In this document: positions 10,174-21,112 of the stretch, in pieces
Layout of the letters: every line of letters begins with the position of its first letter
Numbering within the stretch: the first letter of the stretch is position 1
Source: Tricholoma matsutake
Taxonomy: Eukaryota > Basidiomycota > Agaricomycetes > Agaricales > Tricholomataceae
DNA length: 64,000 bases
Assembly (NCBI GenBank): GCA_026075535.2
Contig: AP026549.1
Span: 2,914,001-2,978,000 of the forward strand
Direction: 5' to 3'
The notes under the pieces: model-generated
Database searches by the model: none
The model's input: the letters and a program-made list of their open reading frames with translations, nothing else
What the model was told of the DNA's origin: nothing
Program-made: the position numbers and the translations under genes

Positions 10174-10248
10174 CTGTTATTAACAGAGTAAAAAAGTTGG
10201 AAAAATAAAACTTACTTGAGAGGCTCAGGATGGTTGTCTCCTGAGCCT
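10174..10248 (-). other. hairpin plus intron-like segment (cassette 3)
   Basis: The hairpin arms AGGCTCAGGA/TCCTGAGCCT lie at 10,221-10,230 and 10,239-10,248. On the minus strand they are followed after 5 nt by a 42-nt segment starting GTAAGT (10,215) and ending AACAG (10,174). Confidence 0.5.
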
Positions 10249-10295
10249 TCTCATGTGCACCTGCAGCCTGTTGCTGGTGCTGTGCCCAGAGTTCT

Positions 10296-10365
10296 CTGTG
10301 CATAGGTTAGCCCATTGGAAGAAAAAACATACCTAGGGCTCAGGATGCATCTGCATCTTGAGCCC
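10296..10365 (-). other. hairpin plus intron-like segment (cassette 4)
   Basis: The arms at 10,336-10,349 and 10,352-10,365 pair over 14 nt with one wobble. On the minus strand GTATGT starts 3 nt later at 10,332, GCTAACC lies inside, and CACAG ends the segment at 10,296. At 37 nt it is short for a spliceosomal intron. Confidence 0.45.
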
Positions 10366-11080
10366 CAGTTGAGGTTGATGTTGCTGTTGTTATCGTCACC
10401 ACAGATGCCATTGTCATTGTTGCTGTTGCTGTTGCCATCATTGTTGAGCCTGTGGTGGTGGTTGATGTTGATGTTATGTGCAAACTTGTTCTAGTTGGGC
10501 CATGGCTGTGCCTGGCATGTACAAGTCCTCTGAATCAATCATCTTCTTTATCACAGACATCAGGAGAACCCAAAAATGCAAATGCAATTTTTTTGTATGT
10601 TCAGTAGAAATAAGATATCTTAGTTTTCCCTTTGCAAGCTTGTAGATAGGGGGGTGTACAGGCCCTGATGATCTCTACTTGTCCATAACATTCACAGATG
10701 TGGAATCCAGCAATTCCAGTTGGACTCTGGGGATTCTGGTTGGAATAACCAGATTCCAGGTACTTGACAAAAATATACCATATTGGATAGTCAAATTTGA
10801 TATATTCAAGTTCCAAGCTCTTTGAAACTTCATGAAGTGCCTACAAAATAAATTTGTGTGAAGGAAAGACTGAACTCAAGACCTTTTAATGGTATGATCA
10901 CATATACTGTAGTTGAGCCACAGGAGATTACTAGTAATAACTATAAGGTTTGTTTATGACACTCACACTCAAAACTCTATTTTCATCTTCCTCGAGGGAG
11001 GTGCTTGTCACATAATCAAGATCAAAAAATTGATTAACTACATCTCTTGCACAAGATGTGAGGAGGGAGTACTACAATTA
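10366..11080. other. no gene seen
   Basis: Mixed AT-rich DNA with GTTGTTG runs at its left end. Scattered short open frames have no recognisable motif. Confidence 0.4.
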
Positions 11081-11130
11081 TATATAAACCCCTTGCCCAT
11101 GCAAAATGCAGGGGAGGGGCATTAAAACAA
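11081..11130. promoter_or_regulatory. TATATAAACCCC box followed by an inverted repeat
   Basis: TATATAAACCCC at 11,081-11,092 is preceded by ACTACAA and followed by a GC-rich inverted repeat. The same ACTACAA..TATATAAACCCC plus hairpin occurs at 33,806-33,837 inside a hAT-type element. It is a conserved piece of this repeat family, perhaps a core promoter; direction is uncertain because TATATA is palindromic. Confidence 0.4.
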
Positions 11131-11618
11131 AAACAAAAACATCCCCACCCCACACAAAATGTGGGGGAGAGGGGGATGTGGTCCTGTGCATTGGTGCCAG
11201 TGTGTCAGCCTCGTGGATGTGTCATCTTGGTGCGTTGATACAGGTGCATTATCCTGGATGCATGGGTTCCACTCCCATTGTCCCTGGCCGCTGTCCCTAG
11301 TGGTTGGGGGTGCTATGGTGGTAGCCATTGTTGTCATCTTGTTCTCCTTCCTGTCTCTCTCGCTGTTGCCATCCCTGTGCCTGGTTGTCCTGTAGTCCAG
11401 CCTGGTCTTCATCCCCGCCATCTTTTCATTGTCACTGTCATCACTATCTGCCTCCTTGTTGTCATTGTCCCCATAGCCCCTGTCCTCGCTGTGTTGGTCA
11501 GCCTTTCTTGCTTGTTGTCATCCTTGGCATTGTCAGTCCCTCAGTTTTGGTGGCAGTGGTGGTGGCAGTGGGTTCAGGAATTCCAGTCATTGTCATCAGT
11601 AGTTTGAGTTTGTAGTAC

Positions 11619-11701
11619 CTAAAAAGTTGTGTTAGTAATAAGAAAATGAAATGAAAGAGAAAAAAACATATTACAGGCCCAAGAGACATCTCTTGGGCCT
11701 G
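11619..11701 (-). other. hairpin plus intron-like segment (cassette 5)
   Basis: Perfect 13-nt arms (11,674-11,686 and 11,689-11,701) are followed directly on the minus strand by a T-rich 56-nt segment. It starts GTAATATG, contains TTACTAAC and ends TTTTTAG at 11,619. The 5' site is weaker than in the other cassettes. Confidence 0.45.
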
Positions 11702-11960
11702 TTTCATCGTCGTACAGGCCATCTCTGTCTCCTGTGCCTTCCTTGTGTGGTGTTGTTGTCCCACCCTGGTCGCTGCTGCCACCATTTTCATTTTGGTTGT
11801 GTTGTCGTCCTGGGAGTTGTCATTGTTGTTGTCCCCGTTGTTGCTGTGCCTTCACCGTGATTGTTGTTGTCGTCCCATGTTCCTTGCTGTCCTCGCCATC
11901 ATCCTTGTTGTCCTGGTTTGGTGCTGGGTCAGGGTTGTCATTGTTGTCCATAGTTAATAC

Positions 11961-12048
11961 CTAGAAACTTTGTTAGCACCAAAAGAAAATGAAATGAATA
12001 AGAAAAAAACTTAACTACAGCCCAAGAGACGTTGGTGACGCCTCTTGG
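11961..12048 (-). other. hairpin plus intron-like segment (cassette 6)
   Basis: Arms at 12,022-12,032 and 12,038-12,048 pair with one mismatch. On the minus strand a 55-nt T-rich segment GTTAAG...GTGCTAAC...TTTCTAG runs from 12,015 to 11,961. A further AGC-N4-GCT type stem-loop (one mismatch) lies at 12,190-12,209. Confidence 0.45.
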
Positions 12049-12249
12049 ACCATTTTTGTTGTATGGTGCTGTATCCTTTGCCTGCACTTCCCTCTTGTCC
12101 CATCCTTGTCATCCCCCTCATCATCTGCCGCAGCCACTATTTTTGTTGTGTTGTCGTCCCCATCCCCATGTTGTGATCCATTATCCACCCTGCAAACAGA
12201 TGCTTGCAGCAGTGGCACAGGTTAGTTAGTTGAAAATAAAATAAAAGAA

Positions 12250-13199
12250 AAGAACTTGAAAACCATTACTTGCCCAACAAACAACTCTTTTGCACTTATG
12301 TCATGCTGCTGAGCTTTTTGAGGAAGCGTGACTCAACGTGACAGTTTCTTTAAATCCACATGTTGGTAAAACCCACTGAGTGTGAAAGTCTATAAGGGAA
12401 CGAGTTGGACTGACTTCAAAATATAAGCCTGTCTTCAGACAGTGTTGAAACTCCAACATCTGCCGAGCAGCCGTCAGACTTAATGTATCACTTTTGCTGG
12501 CTGGTTGGTCAGGTTAAAAAGACAAGTCCTCATACCTCGGACTCATAATTTCAACATTTGCCATGTGATGTGTTGAGGGTGGGCCAAAATGACTTGAGCA
12601 ATGCAAGTAAACAATTACAGTATAAGTCAGGTATAAGTAGATGAAAAATCCCCTTTCTTGGGTGGACAAGAAATCTCTTAATATTCATAATCTTGAACTG
12701 TAAAATTTACTCTCTCATTCTGACTGAAAAAACATCCCTAAAATCCACCCTTTGAGAAGTTATGAAAACTCCTCAGTTAATTCATCCCCTGAATGCCAGA
12801 AAATCACCCCTGGATATCACCCTTTCAAATAAAAGATCTCATAATCTGTGGAGTATTATGGTAAAGTTCTATTATTAATATTATGACAAGTGTGGCAGAG
12901 TGTGGCCAAAATTCAAAATTGTGAAAGTAGTGTGGCAGTGCTAGTTCCATACTGGCCATACATGTTATGATTTCATTATCATAACCCATGATGACCAGAT
13001 GTATGCCGGCAAGGCCAGGTACTTTATTTTTCCAAACCATTTGACTCAACTCACTCCATGAGAGACCCCTTGACACCTGGTCCTTGGATCCTTGACATTG
13101 GATCCGTGACATCAGACGCCTCATGCCAGGCATGAGGCTTGCATTTCTATTGCTCATTCTATCATTACTTGACAAGCATCTCACTTTCTGATTGGACAA
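12250..13199. other. spacer, probably including part of element E's 5' LTR
   Basis: No coding sequence is recognised. A perfect 10-bp palindrome GCCTCATGCC/GGCATGAGGC lies at 13,118-13,138, next to TGACATC words, just before the TATA box of element E. I could not find a matching 3' LTR, so the LTR limits are not defined. Confidence 0.35.
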
Positions 13200-13216
13200 T
13201 AAGTAATCTAGAACTG

Positions 13217-13223
13217 TATATAA
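13217..13223 (+). promoter_or_regulatory. TATA box of element E
   Basis: TATATAA stands about 313 bp upstream of the gag ATG, next to the palindrome at 13,118-13,138. The position suits the core promoter of an LTR, but no LTR pair confirms it. Confidence 0.4.
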
Positions 13224-13299
13224 GCTGTAGCTGCACTTGGTGTAATACTCAGCTTGACCTAATTCAATCAATGGTTTTAAACTCAACCAGAACACTCGA

Positions 13300-13473
13300 C
13301 AGCTTGGAAGGCCTCTAGCTGTGATAAACTCAAACTTGACAGTTGGAAAGCCTCCAACTGTGATACACAACAGATGGTCTACTTAGAAAGCATTTAAGTA
13401 TGGATAGCCATATTGACTAGGGAAGTACCCAAGTCTAAGACAGAGCCTGATACAGTTGGAAAGCCTCCAACTG
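13300..13473 (+). repeat. three hairpins CAGTTGGA-AAGCC-TCCAACTG in the element E leader
   Basis: Perfect copies lie at 13,340-13,360 and 13,453-13,473; a diverged but still pairing copy is at 13,300-13,321. All lie between the TATA box and the gag start, so the element RNA would carry three stem-loops. Confidence 0.7.
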
Positions 13474-13535
13474 CAACATGCAAAGCCAAGGCTGAGTTAA
13501 AGACCTATAGTCTTAACAAAAGGTCAAGCTGATCT

Positions 13536-14300
13536 ATGAAGTCCATCTACCTAGGTGCAGACACAACATCTTTCAGACAAAGCCCAGACAGACCTCCGAC
13601 AGGAGCATCATCATCAGGCAGAACCCTGTGGTATAGGTACCAGGGTCAATTAGTACAATACTCAAAACCAGCACAGAAGTGGTTCTTGAAGAGAACAAGA
13701 GACAAGGAATTACAGTACTTCACTGAAGAAGACTTCAGATCTTTGGACAAGGAAGAAACCCCAGAGCAAGATCCATTTTCCTTATCCAATGACGATCTCT
13801 ACCATGACATGTCTACTGAACCCACTGCACTGTCCAGAGAAATCAGAATCCAAACCCCATCCAACTTTACAGGAGACTGAACTAGAACTGCAAAGTTCTT
13901 ACAAGAAGTGAAGCCCTATTTGAGAGTGAACCATGGAATCTATGACACTGATGAGAAGAAGATCATCTTCGCATTGTCCTTCATGAACAGAGGAACCACT
14001 GCACCCTGGGCACAAACATGGGCAGAAAGGGAAGACCTAGGAATGTAGTTGACCTTTGAAACGGTGCTCAAAACAGCATTCACACTGATTGATGAAGCTG
14101 GCAGAGCCAGGACAGACATGAAAAGCCTGAAACAGGGATGGGACCTGGAGGACTACATTGCACAGTTCCAAATACTGTGAGAGAAGGCAGGAATCAATGA
14201 TAACACCACCCTCATTGAACTCTTTATGGGTGGGTTAAACCCCAAGCTCCTCAAAAGAGTTTTAACATGGAAACAATCCCAATGACCTCAGAAGGAAAAG
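13536..14300 (+). pseudogene. element E gag remnant
   Basis: Begins at an ATG at 13,536. It shows the capsid-like arrangement of fungal Ty3/gypsy Gag: a loose N-terminal region, then segments containing MNRGTTAPWAQ and ELFMGGLNPKL. In-frame TGA or TAG codons occur at about 13,878, 14,047, 14,178 and 14,284. No zinc knuckle is visible. Not functional. Confidence 0.7.
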
Positions 14301-14329
14301 GATGAGGGTTTTTAAAGGGGTGGCCTGCC

Positions 14330-14725
14330 TTGATGCCAGGTACCACCAAACTCTCTGTCTGCTCTGTACTACTAGCCACTCTGAAGAATCAATCTATGCA
14401 TTTAGATATCAGAGTGACAGGGTCAGGCAGAGGGAAAGCCATTGAAACCAAAGCCCTGCTCAACTCAGGAGCAGGAGGAATATTCATGAGCCACAAATTT
14501 GCAGAAAGCAGCAGATTTGAATTGCGCCCCCTGGAAAAAGTAATCAAGGTCAAGAATGTGGATGGAACCCCGAACAAGAGAGGGGAGATCTCCCACTATA
14601 CCAGGGGACTCTTGACAATCAATGGAAGATCTTTCCCAGTGACCTTCCTCATTGTGGGATTGGGGAAAGAATCAATCATCCTGGGCCTACCATGGCTCAG
14701 AAGAATCAACCCATTGATCAACTGA
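14330..14725 (+). pseudogene. element E protease remnant, active-site Asp changed to Asn
   Basis: An open stretch of 131 codons matching a retroviral-type aspartic protease: LLNSGAGGIF where LLDSGA is expected, NVDGTPNKRG, and a C-terminal ILGLPWLRRINP block. The Asn codon AAC at 14,462-14,464 replaces GAC by a CpG-to-CpA change. This alone would inactivate the protease. Confidence 0.8.
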
Positions 14726-14879
14726 AAGATTGGGACCTTCCAGTTCAGAACGACTGACAAGACTTATCCCAAATGAGAATTTGGGAAAGGAAGGACCCTT
14801 ATCAGGAGGGTATGTGCCAAAAAACCTGACAACAAGCACCCAACATGGCACCAAAAAACAGCCTCCAAAGGGAAGCTGA

Positions 14880-15170
14880 CAGACAAAGAGTGACTGGCAT
14901 GGTGCCAAGAAATAGTCAACAAAGCAAGGGAAAAACATGCCCTCAAGAAGAAGAAACCTGATGAAGAGTGACTGGCACAATGCTGAAGAATAGTCACCAA
15001 AGCGAGGGAAAAAGAAGCCATCAAGAAGAAGAAACCTGATGAAGAGCAACTGGCACAATGCTGAAAAATAGTTGCTGAAGCAAGGGAAAAAGAACCCCTC
15101 AAGAGGAAGAAACCAACAAATGAAGAACAGCTAATGCAATGCTGAAGAATTGTTGCCAAGGCAAGACTGA
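14880..15170 (+). repeat. 78-bp tandem repeat coding a Lys/Glu-rich 26-residue unit
   Basis: Units start at 14,895, 14,973 and 15,051, with a diverged fourth. Each encodes AREKE...KKKKPDEE-like sequence between protease and reverse transcriptase of element E. Each ends in TGC TGA, where TGC TGG probably stood. Confidence 0.75.
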
Positions 15171-15649
15171 TGGGAGGAGCCCTCCATGCTGAACCAGGGA
15201 GGAGCAGGATGCCCATCGAGGTGAGGAGGGTGATGATTAAAGAAGTAGAAGACAAAGAAATTGCAATCACGACTCTTCAGAAGGTGGAGCCCATTGGGCC
15301 ACAAGATGAGGAAGATACTGGGAAGGAAAACCCAACACCGGCAAACCAAGAACAGGCAATGGAACAACTGGAAGGGACACCTGAACAAGGGATCACAGAT
15401 GATGAACTGCTGGTTGCCTACATCTGAGGAGAACCTGTCATCAGAATATTTGAACCAGCTAAATCACCATTGACAGAGGAGTACAATGAGCCAAAATACT
15501 TGTACTCCTGAATGACAAAGACACTCTCTTGGATTGTGAAGGCAAAGGGATCACCACAATATGCTTATGGACAAAATATCTGGATTAGGGCAAAAACATC
15601 AGTCTCACAGCACCTGACACATAAAAAGGAAGGAGACCCCCAACAGAAG

Positions 15650-16899
15650 ACTAGATGAACTACTCCCCAAGCAATACAAGGAGTACTGATGGATATTCGA
15701 GAAAGAAGCATCAGAAAGATTCCCAGAATCAAGACCCTGAGACCCTGTCAGGACTACAGGGACTTGAACAATGGTATGATCAAGAACACCTACCCACTAC
15801 CACTGGTAGGAGACCTATTGGACAAGTTGAGAGGGGCGAAATGGTTCATAAAGCTGGACATTCAATGGGGGTATCACAACATCAGAATCAAGGATGGAGA
15901 TCAAAGGAAGGCAGCCTTCAAGACAAATAGAGGGCTATTTGAGCCAACAGTGATGTTCTTCAGACTGTGCAACTCACCGGCAACCATCCAAGCAATGATG
16001 AACAAAATCTTCTGCAATATGATCAGAGAAGGATGGCTCGTAATTTATATGGACAACATCCTGATATTCTCCAAGGATTAGAAAGAACACCAGAAAAGGA
16101 CAAAGAGGGTGCTGCAAAGGCTGGCAGAAAATGACCTATACCTGAAACTGGAGAAATGCAAATTTGACATCCACAAGGTGGAGTTCTTGGGTCTGATCAT
16201 ATGACCCAACAAAATTGCAATGGACAGAATGAAACTGGCAGGTATACAGGACTGGCCAACACCAACAAACATAAAAGCAGTGAGGTCCTTCCTGGGCTTC
16301 AGGAATTTTTACAGAAAATTCATTGGGCACTTTGCTGAAATGAGCAGACCACTCAATGAACTGACAAAGAAAAACAAAATGTTTGACTGGACAATGGAAT
16401 GCGAACAGGCCTTTCAAACACTGAAAAGGAAATTCACAGAAGCACTGGTATTGCTGATGCCAGACCTGACGAAACCATTCACAATTGAATCAGATGCCTC
16501 AAAACATGCAACTGGAAAGGTGCTAAGACAGAGAGACACAAATGGGGACTGGCACCTGTGTGGATATATATTGCATGTGCTAACACCAACAGAATGGAAC
16601 TACAAGATATACAACAGGGAGCTACTAGCCATAGTGCGATCGCTAGAGACCTGGGGTACTGGGATCAGAACATCTGGTGGTAATCCTATTGGACCATAAG
16701 AACTTGACATACTTCCAGACAGCGCAGAAACTGAACAGATGACAGGCAAGATGGAGCTTATTCCTATTGGAATTCAACTTGCAGCTCATCCACATACCTG
16801 GATCACTGATGGTACAGAGCAATGTGTCATCACAAAGAGCAGACCACATACCGGCAGAAGACAATGATAATGAAGACATCATAATGTTACCAGAAATGG
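15650..16899 (+). pseudogene. element E reverse transcriptase and RNase H remnant
   Basis: RT motifs in order: [42 protein letters not shown], then YMDNILIF at about 16,046, where YMDD is expected (AAC at 16,055-16,057 for GAC, a CpG change). The connection and RNase H regions follow (IESDASKHATG near 16,485). A TAG after FSKD (16,079) and a TGA near 16,201 break the frame. The end is cut by the LTR insertion at 16,900. Confidence 0.85.
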
Positions 16900-19050
16900 T
16901 GATAGGTCCACCTTGCACTCTAAGCTCTGGGAACATCTCCAAATGCATTGACACATGCTCCCAACCCCTACAAACCTCTACGAGCCCCATGAAACCACTC
17001 CGAAACAATTTTGAATGACTTCAAATGACTTCAAATGACTTCACAACACTTTGAGCAAGTTCAAACAACTTTGCAGCACCTTGAACACCTTTGGCCATTG
17101 TATGCCTATCACACCACCCTTCAGACACATGCAGCACACCTTGCCTGAGTTAGTGTGTACATATCGAGCACCACTGGTGATGATGCTCGACCTGGAAACC
17201 CAAACAAAACCTACTAAATGGCTTCAGATGGTATAACACAAGTTAGAGGAAGGATGTGAGGCCCTCTAGATGTCACCTGTCAGACTAACCATCAAATAGT
17301 CATAAAAGGACTGCTTGTCAAAGCAATTCAAAGCTAATTGAATGTGTTTTGTGGAATTTCAGAGAATTTTGTGGCTAGATCAATAAATTTGGAGTGTGCA
17401 AATATGTTCGGATGCAAGATCAGGGGACTAGACAAGTAGTAGAAGCAAAGCAAAGATGAATCAAGGGAAATGAGAGTGAAAATAGTGTAATGTGAGGATT
17501 TTTGGGGATTTTCAAGGATTTTCAAAGATTTTCAAAGACGTTTAGCAAAAACACCAGACTTCAGACTGAATAAGACTAAACTGAACTCTCAAATCACTGC
17601 AATCTGGGAGGAAGACAACAACTTTCTTGTTTTTCTTTGTATCTAGTACATCTTTTTATATAAAATAAAGAAACTACCTAAAAAGGCTAGAGAACATGAG
17701 GGAAACATGTGGAAAACTCGAGGCAAAAGACAACAGAAGTATATCAGAACAATAAAGCAAGACTACAAAGGGTGAATATAACACATGATGAAGAAATAAT
17801 AAGAAAGAATAGCTAAAAGTGGACTGTCCTTGTTATAAATTGCATAAAACATCAGAAACTGCTTCAAGCGGATTGTATGCATGCACATGTGGTCAAAATG
17901 TGTTCAATATACTCCAGATAGTGTCCCATGTGTCCAGCATGTGTCCGAAGATCATTCAAATAGGAAATACTGTGTCCGAAGATGTTTTTTGAGGTTCAAG
18001 GTTTTTTGAAGATTTTCAAAGTTTCTTTGGACTTTGTTTGTGGCCTGAAATTGGTGTGATATTGCTCAAAACTGGTTCGGAACTCATCGATGATGTTCCA
18101 AGTGTATATTCTGAGCTGTACGAAGGTCAGGGAAATTGTATTATGGTGGCTGAAGGCATGCAAAGAATTTTGAAGCATTTTTGTGACTTTGTAGAGGTTT
18201 GTAGAACTTCAGAGGGGTTCATATGGGTTTGTAGAGCTTTGTAGAGGTCTGTAGACACTCATAGAGCTTTGACAATGATCATAGATGTGTTTTCCGAGCT
18301 TGAATGACAAGGTGGACCTATCACTGGACACAAGGAGATACAACAATAGGATTTTAGGATGCAATTGTGGCACTTTGATGTTTTGATGATATATTGGATC
18401 AATAGGACAGGTACCCTTGATACATTGTGACTCTATATATTTCCCTTCTCATCATCTTTCATTTATTTTATGATTTGCAAAGTTCTTTATTGTTTTATAT
18501 CTTGCCTCATGTAGTCCTCATGTTTTATTTCCTTTTAAGTACCATCTCTTCCAAACATATATAGCCTTGTACTAGCTACTTAGAATGACAGAATAGATCG
18601 TCCTCTCATATCCATTGTCTGATTTAAGAGCAATCCTCTTGAGTCCAAGTCTCTAGTCTTAGACCTGAAGTATAGCAGGTTATCTCAAACTTCCTTGAAC
18701 TTTCTGTATTAGCCTCTTAAAACTATTGTCTATTGTCTATCCCCTCTTGAGACTTTGTCATCTCTATAGTCTATCCTCCGCATCCATCAAATCCATCCTC
18801 ATCCTCTACAAGCCCCTCAAACATCCTCAAACATCCTCAAACATCCTCGACCTTTTCTCGAAGCACTTCGCAGAGCTTTGTATGCCCTCAATTGTCATTG
18901 AATATCATTGGACCTCCTCACGTTTAGTTCCTTTACTCTTGGGTAACAGCGGTGATATTTAGTACCACCTTGCAACCTTCCTCTAACTAGTGTTATACTA
19001 TTTGAGGCCTTTTGTGGGTATTATTTGGGTTTCCTGGTTGAGCATCATCA
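16900..19050 (+). mobile_element. solo LTR (long-LTR family) interrupted by an inverted copy
   Basis: Outer LTR in plus orientation: starts TGATAGGTCC (16,900-17,177), resumes at 18,328 and ends GAGCATCATCA (19,050), about 1,001 bp in all. Flanks are ATGG (16,896-16,899) and ACGG (19,051-19,054), a 4-bp duplication differing by one CpG transition. It sits in the pol frame of element E between RNase H and integrase. Ends resemble the LTRs of element B (TGATAGGT...GTATCATCA). Confidence 0.75.
17178..18323 (-). mobile_element. inverted solo LTR nested in the LTR of the same family
   Basis: Reads TGATGATGCTCG at its left end and GGACCTATCA at its right end, the reverse complement of the outer LTR's ends; 1,146 bp. 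CTGG is duplicated at 17,174-17,177 and 18,324-18,327. It inserted after the outer LTR. Confidence 0.75.
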
Positions 19051-19713
19051 ACGGTATTTGTGAAATTTATTGATACAGAAATGCATGATCTACTTGCAGA
19101 GAGTATCATGAAAGACAACCTAGTGAAGAGCACAATTGAGGCACTAAAGACCAAAGGAATGCTGCTTATAAAATCAGTGTTAGAAGATTGGAAGATAGAA
19201 GATGGCCTTTTATTCTTCAAGGACAGATGCTACATCCCTGACAATGGAGATCTATGGAAGAAGCTGGTACAAAGGTACCATGAAGTGACCAGTGGACACC
19301 CGGAACAGTGGCAGACAATGGAAATGATCAGAAGGGACTACTAGTGGCTGAGATGATGACATATGTCAAGAACTATGTCACTGGATGTGCAATATGCCAG
19401 CAGATGAAGGTCAATACCCACCCAATGACACCACCACTACAACCAATCAAATCTGAAGTGACGAGACCATTTGCAATGGTGATGACAGATTTCATAACTG
19501 ACTTACCAGAGTCCAATGGTTATGATGCACTCATGGTTGTGGTAGACCATGGGCTTACAAAGGGGGTAAATTTTATCCCTTGCAGAAAAACAGTGGATGC
19601 ATTGGGAGTGGCCACCCTCTACCTAGACTATGTCTACAAATGATTCAGCCTCCCAGACAAGATCATCTCTGACAGAGATCCCAGATTTTCCTTGCAGCTT
19701 TTCCAGGAGCTAG

Positions 19714-21038
19714 TAGTGTTTGAAAGTCCAGTTGCATGGACCGAAAAAAAACTGGCAACCGAACCGGACCCAACCACAGTCCGGTCTGTCTCACAGGTTC
19801 TGCAGCAGTGGTTGTGGACTGGTCCGGTTGCCGGTTGTGTAGTTTTTCAAATAATTATGGACTGGGTAAAGACTGGTTGCAACCAGTTGCAACCGGTCTT
19901 TGATCATAATTTGATGTGCTGCTAAGGTAAGTGATCAATAGATTATATTTGATACAAGTAATCTGAGTGCTGGCACTGAGTGACCAAATAAGTTATTGTA
20001 GGATTGTAATGCCTTAACAGCTATGTCCATAAACCAGGATTCCACACTGTATAGAGTATATCTACATCCACCCAAATGCACTAGTTGAATGGTGCAGTGG
20101 TTCATTCATGGTAAACACCCTTCCTCCTCATTCCTCTCAAAACTCCATAGCACTGTAATTAAATAATGGCTCACCCGATTCTCTTGTAAACTTGAATTAT
20201 ACACAACATATAGTATATATATGTTCTCCCTAAAGCGCTAGTCAAACGGTGCAGTAATACATTTATGGTAAGCAACCCTTCCTCCTCATTCCTCTCAGAA
20301 CTACATAGTACTGTAATTCAATAACGGCTCAACCGATCCTTTTGTAAACTTGGATTAGACACAATATATAGTATATATATATTCTCCCCAAATAGCTAGT
20401 TGAATGGTGAAGTCATTCATTTATGGTAAGCAACCCTTCCTCCTCATTCCTCTCAGAACTCCATAGTACTGTACTTCAATAACGGCTCAACCGATCATTT
20501 TGTAAACTTGGAACATACACAACATATAGTATATATATGCTCTCCCCAAAGCGCTAGTCAAATGGTGCAGTCATTCATTCATGGTAAGCAACCCTTCCTC
20601 CTCATTCCTCTCAGAACTCCATAGCACTGTAATTCAATAATGGCTCAACCGATCCTTTTGTAAACTTTGAATAGACACTATATATATGATATATACACAC
20701 ACCCCAAAGCACTAGCCACATGGTCTAGCCATTCATTTATGATTTTGTCAGTAGTGTTTACTTCTATTATTACTACTAGTTATTGAAATATGTTACTTTG
20801 AGACATGTATATTAGTGTACAAATAGTCGGTCCTGACCGGTTGTGAACTGGTCAGGACCAGTCTATGTATGGACCAGTTTTAAACTGGTTTGGCAACCAT
20901 GAGGCAACCGAGTAGAACCGGTTTACCCCAGTCCGGTCTTCGGTTGCCTTGATTTTGAGCATGTAAGCAACCGGTCCAGTCCACGGTTGCCCCTGTTGTG
21001 GTCAAAAAAACTGGACTGGACCAAACTTTTAAACACTA
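19714..21038. mobile_element. hAT-type non-autonomous element 1
   Basis: 1,325 bp flanked by the perfect 8-bp duplication GGAGCTAG (19,706-19,713 and 21,039-21,046). Terminal inverted repeats are TAGTGTTTGAAAGT and TAGTGTTTAAAAGT. Subterminal regions are rich in CCGGT/ACCGG words. No transposase frame is seen. An 8-bp duplication with TAGNG ends is diagnostic of the hAT superfamily. Confidence 0.9.
20080..20715. repeat. four 158-bp tandem units inside hAT-type element 1
   Basis: TTCCTCCTCATTCCTCTCA starts at 20,121, 20,279, 20,437 and 20,595, always 158 bp apart. Each unit also carries an AATGGCTCAACCGAT-like block and a TATAGTATATATAT block. Confidence 0.85.
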
Positions 21039-21112
21039 GGAGCTAGGAAGATTGCTTGGAATCAAGCTGGCGATGAGCATGGGATACCACCCCCAGACCA
21101 ATGGGGAGACAG

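Noticed and set aside
13118..13138. Rho-independent terminator
   Set aside because: A perfect palindrome without a following T-run, in a fungal LTR-like promoter region; bacterial terminators are not expected here.
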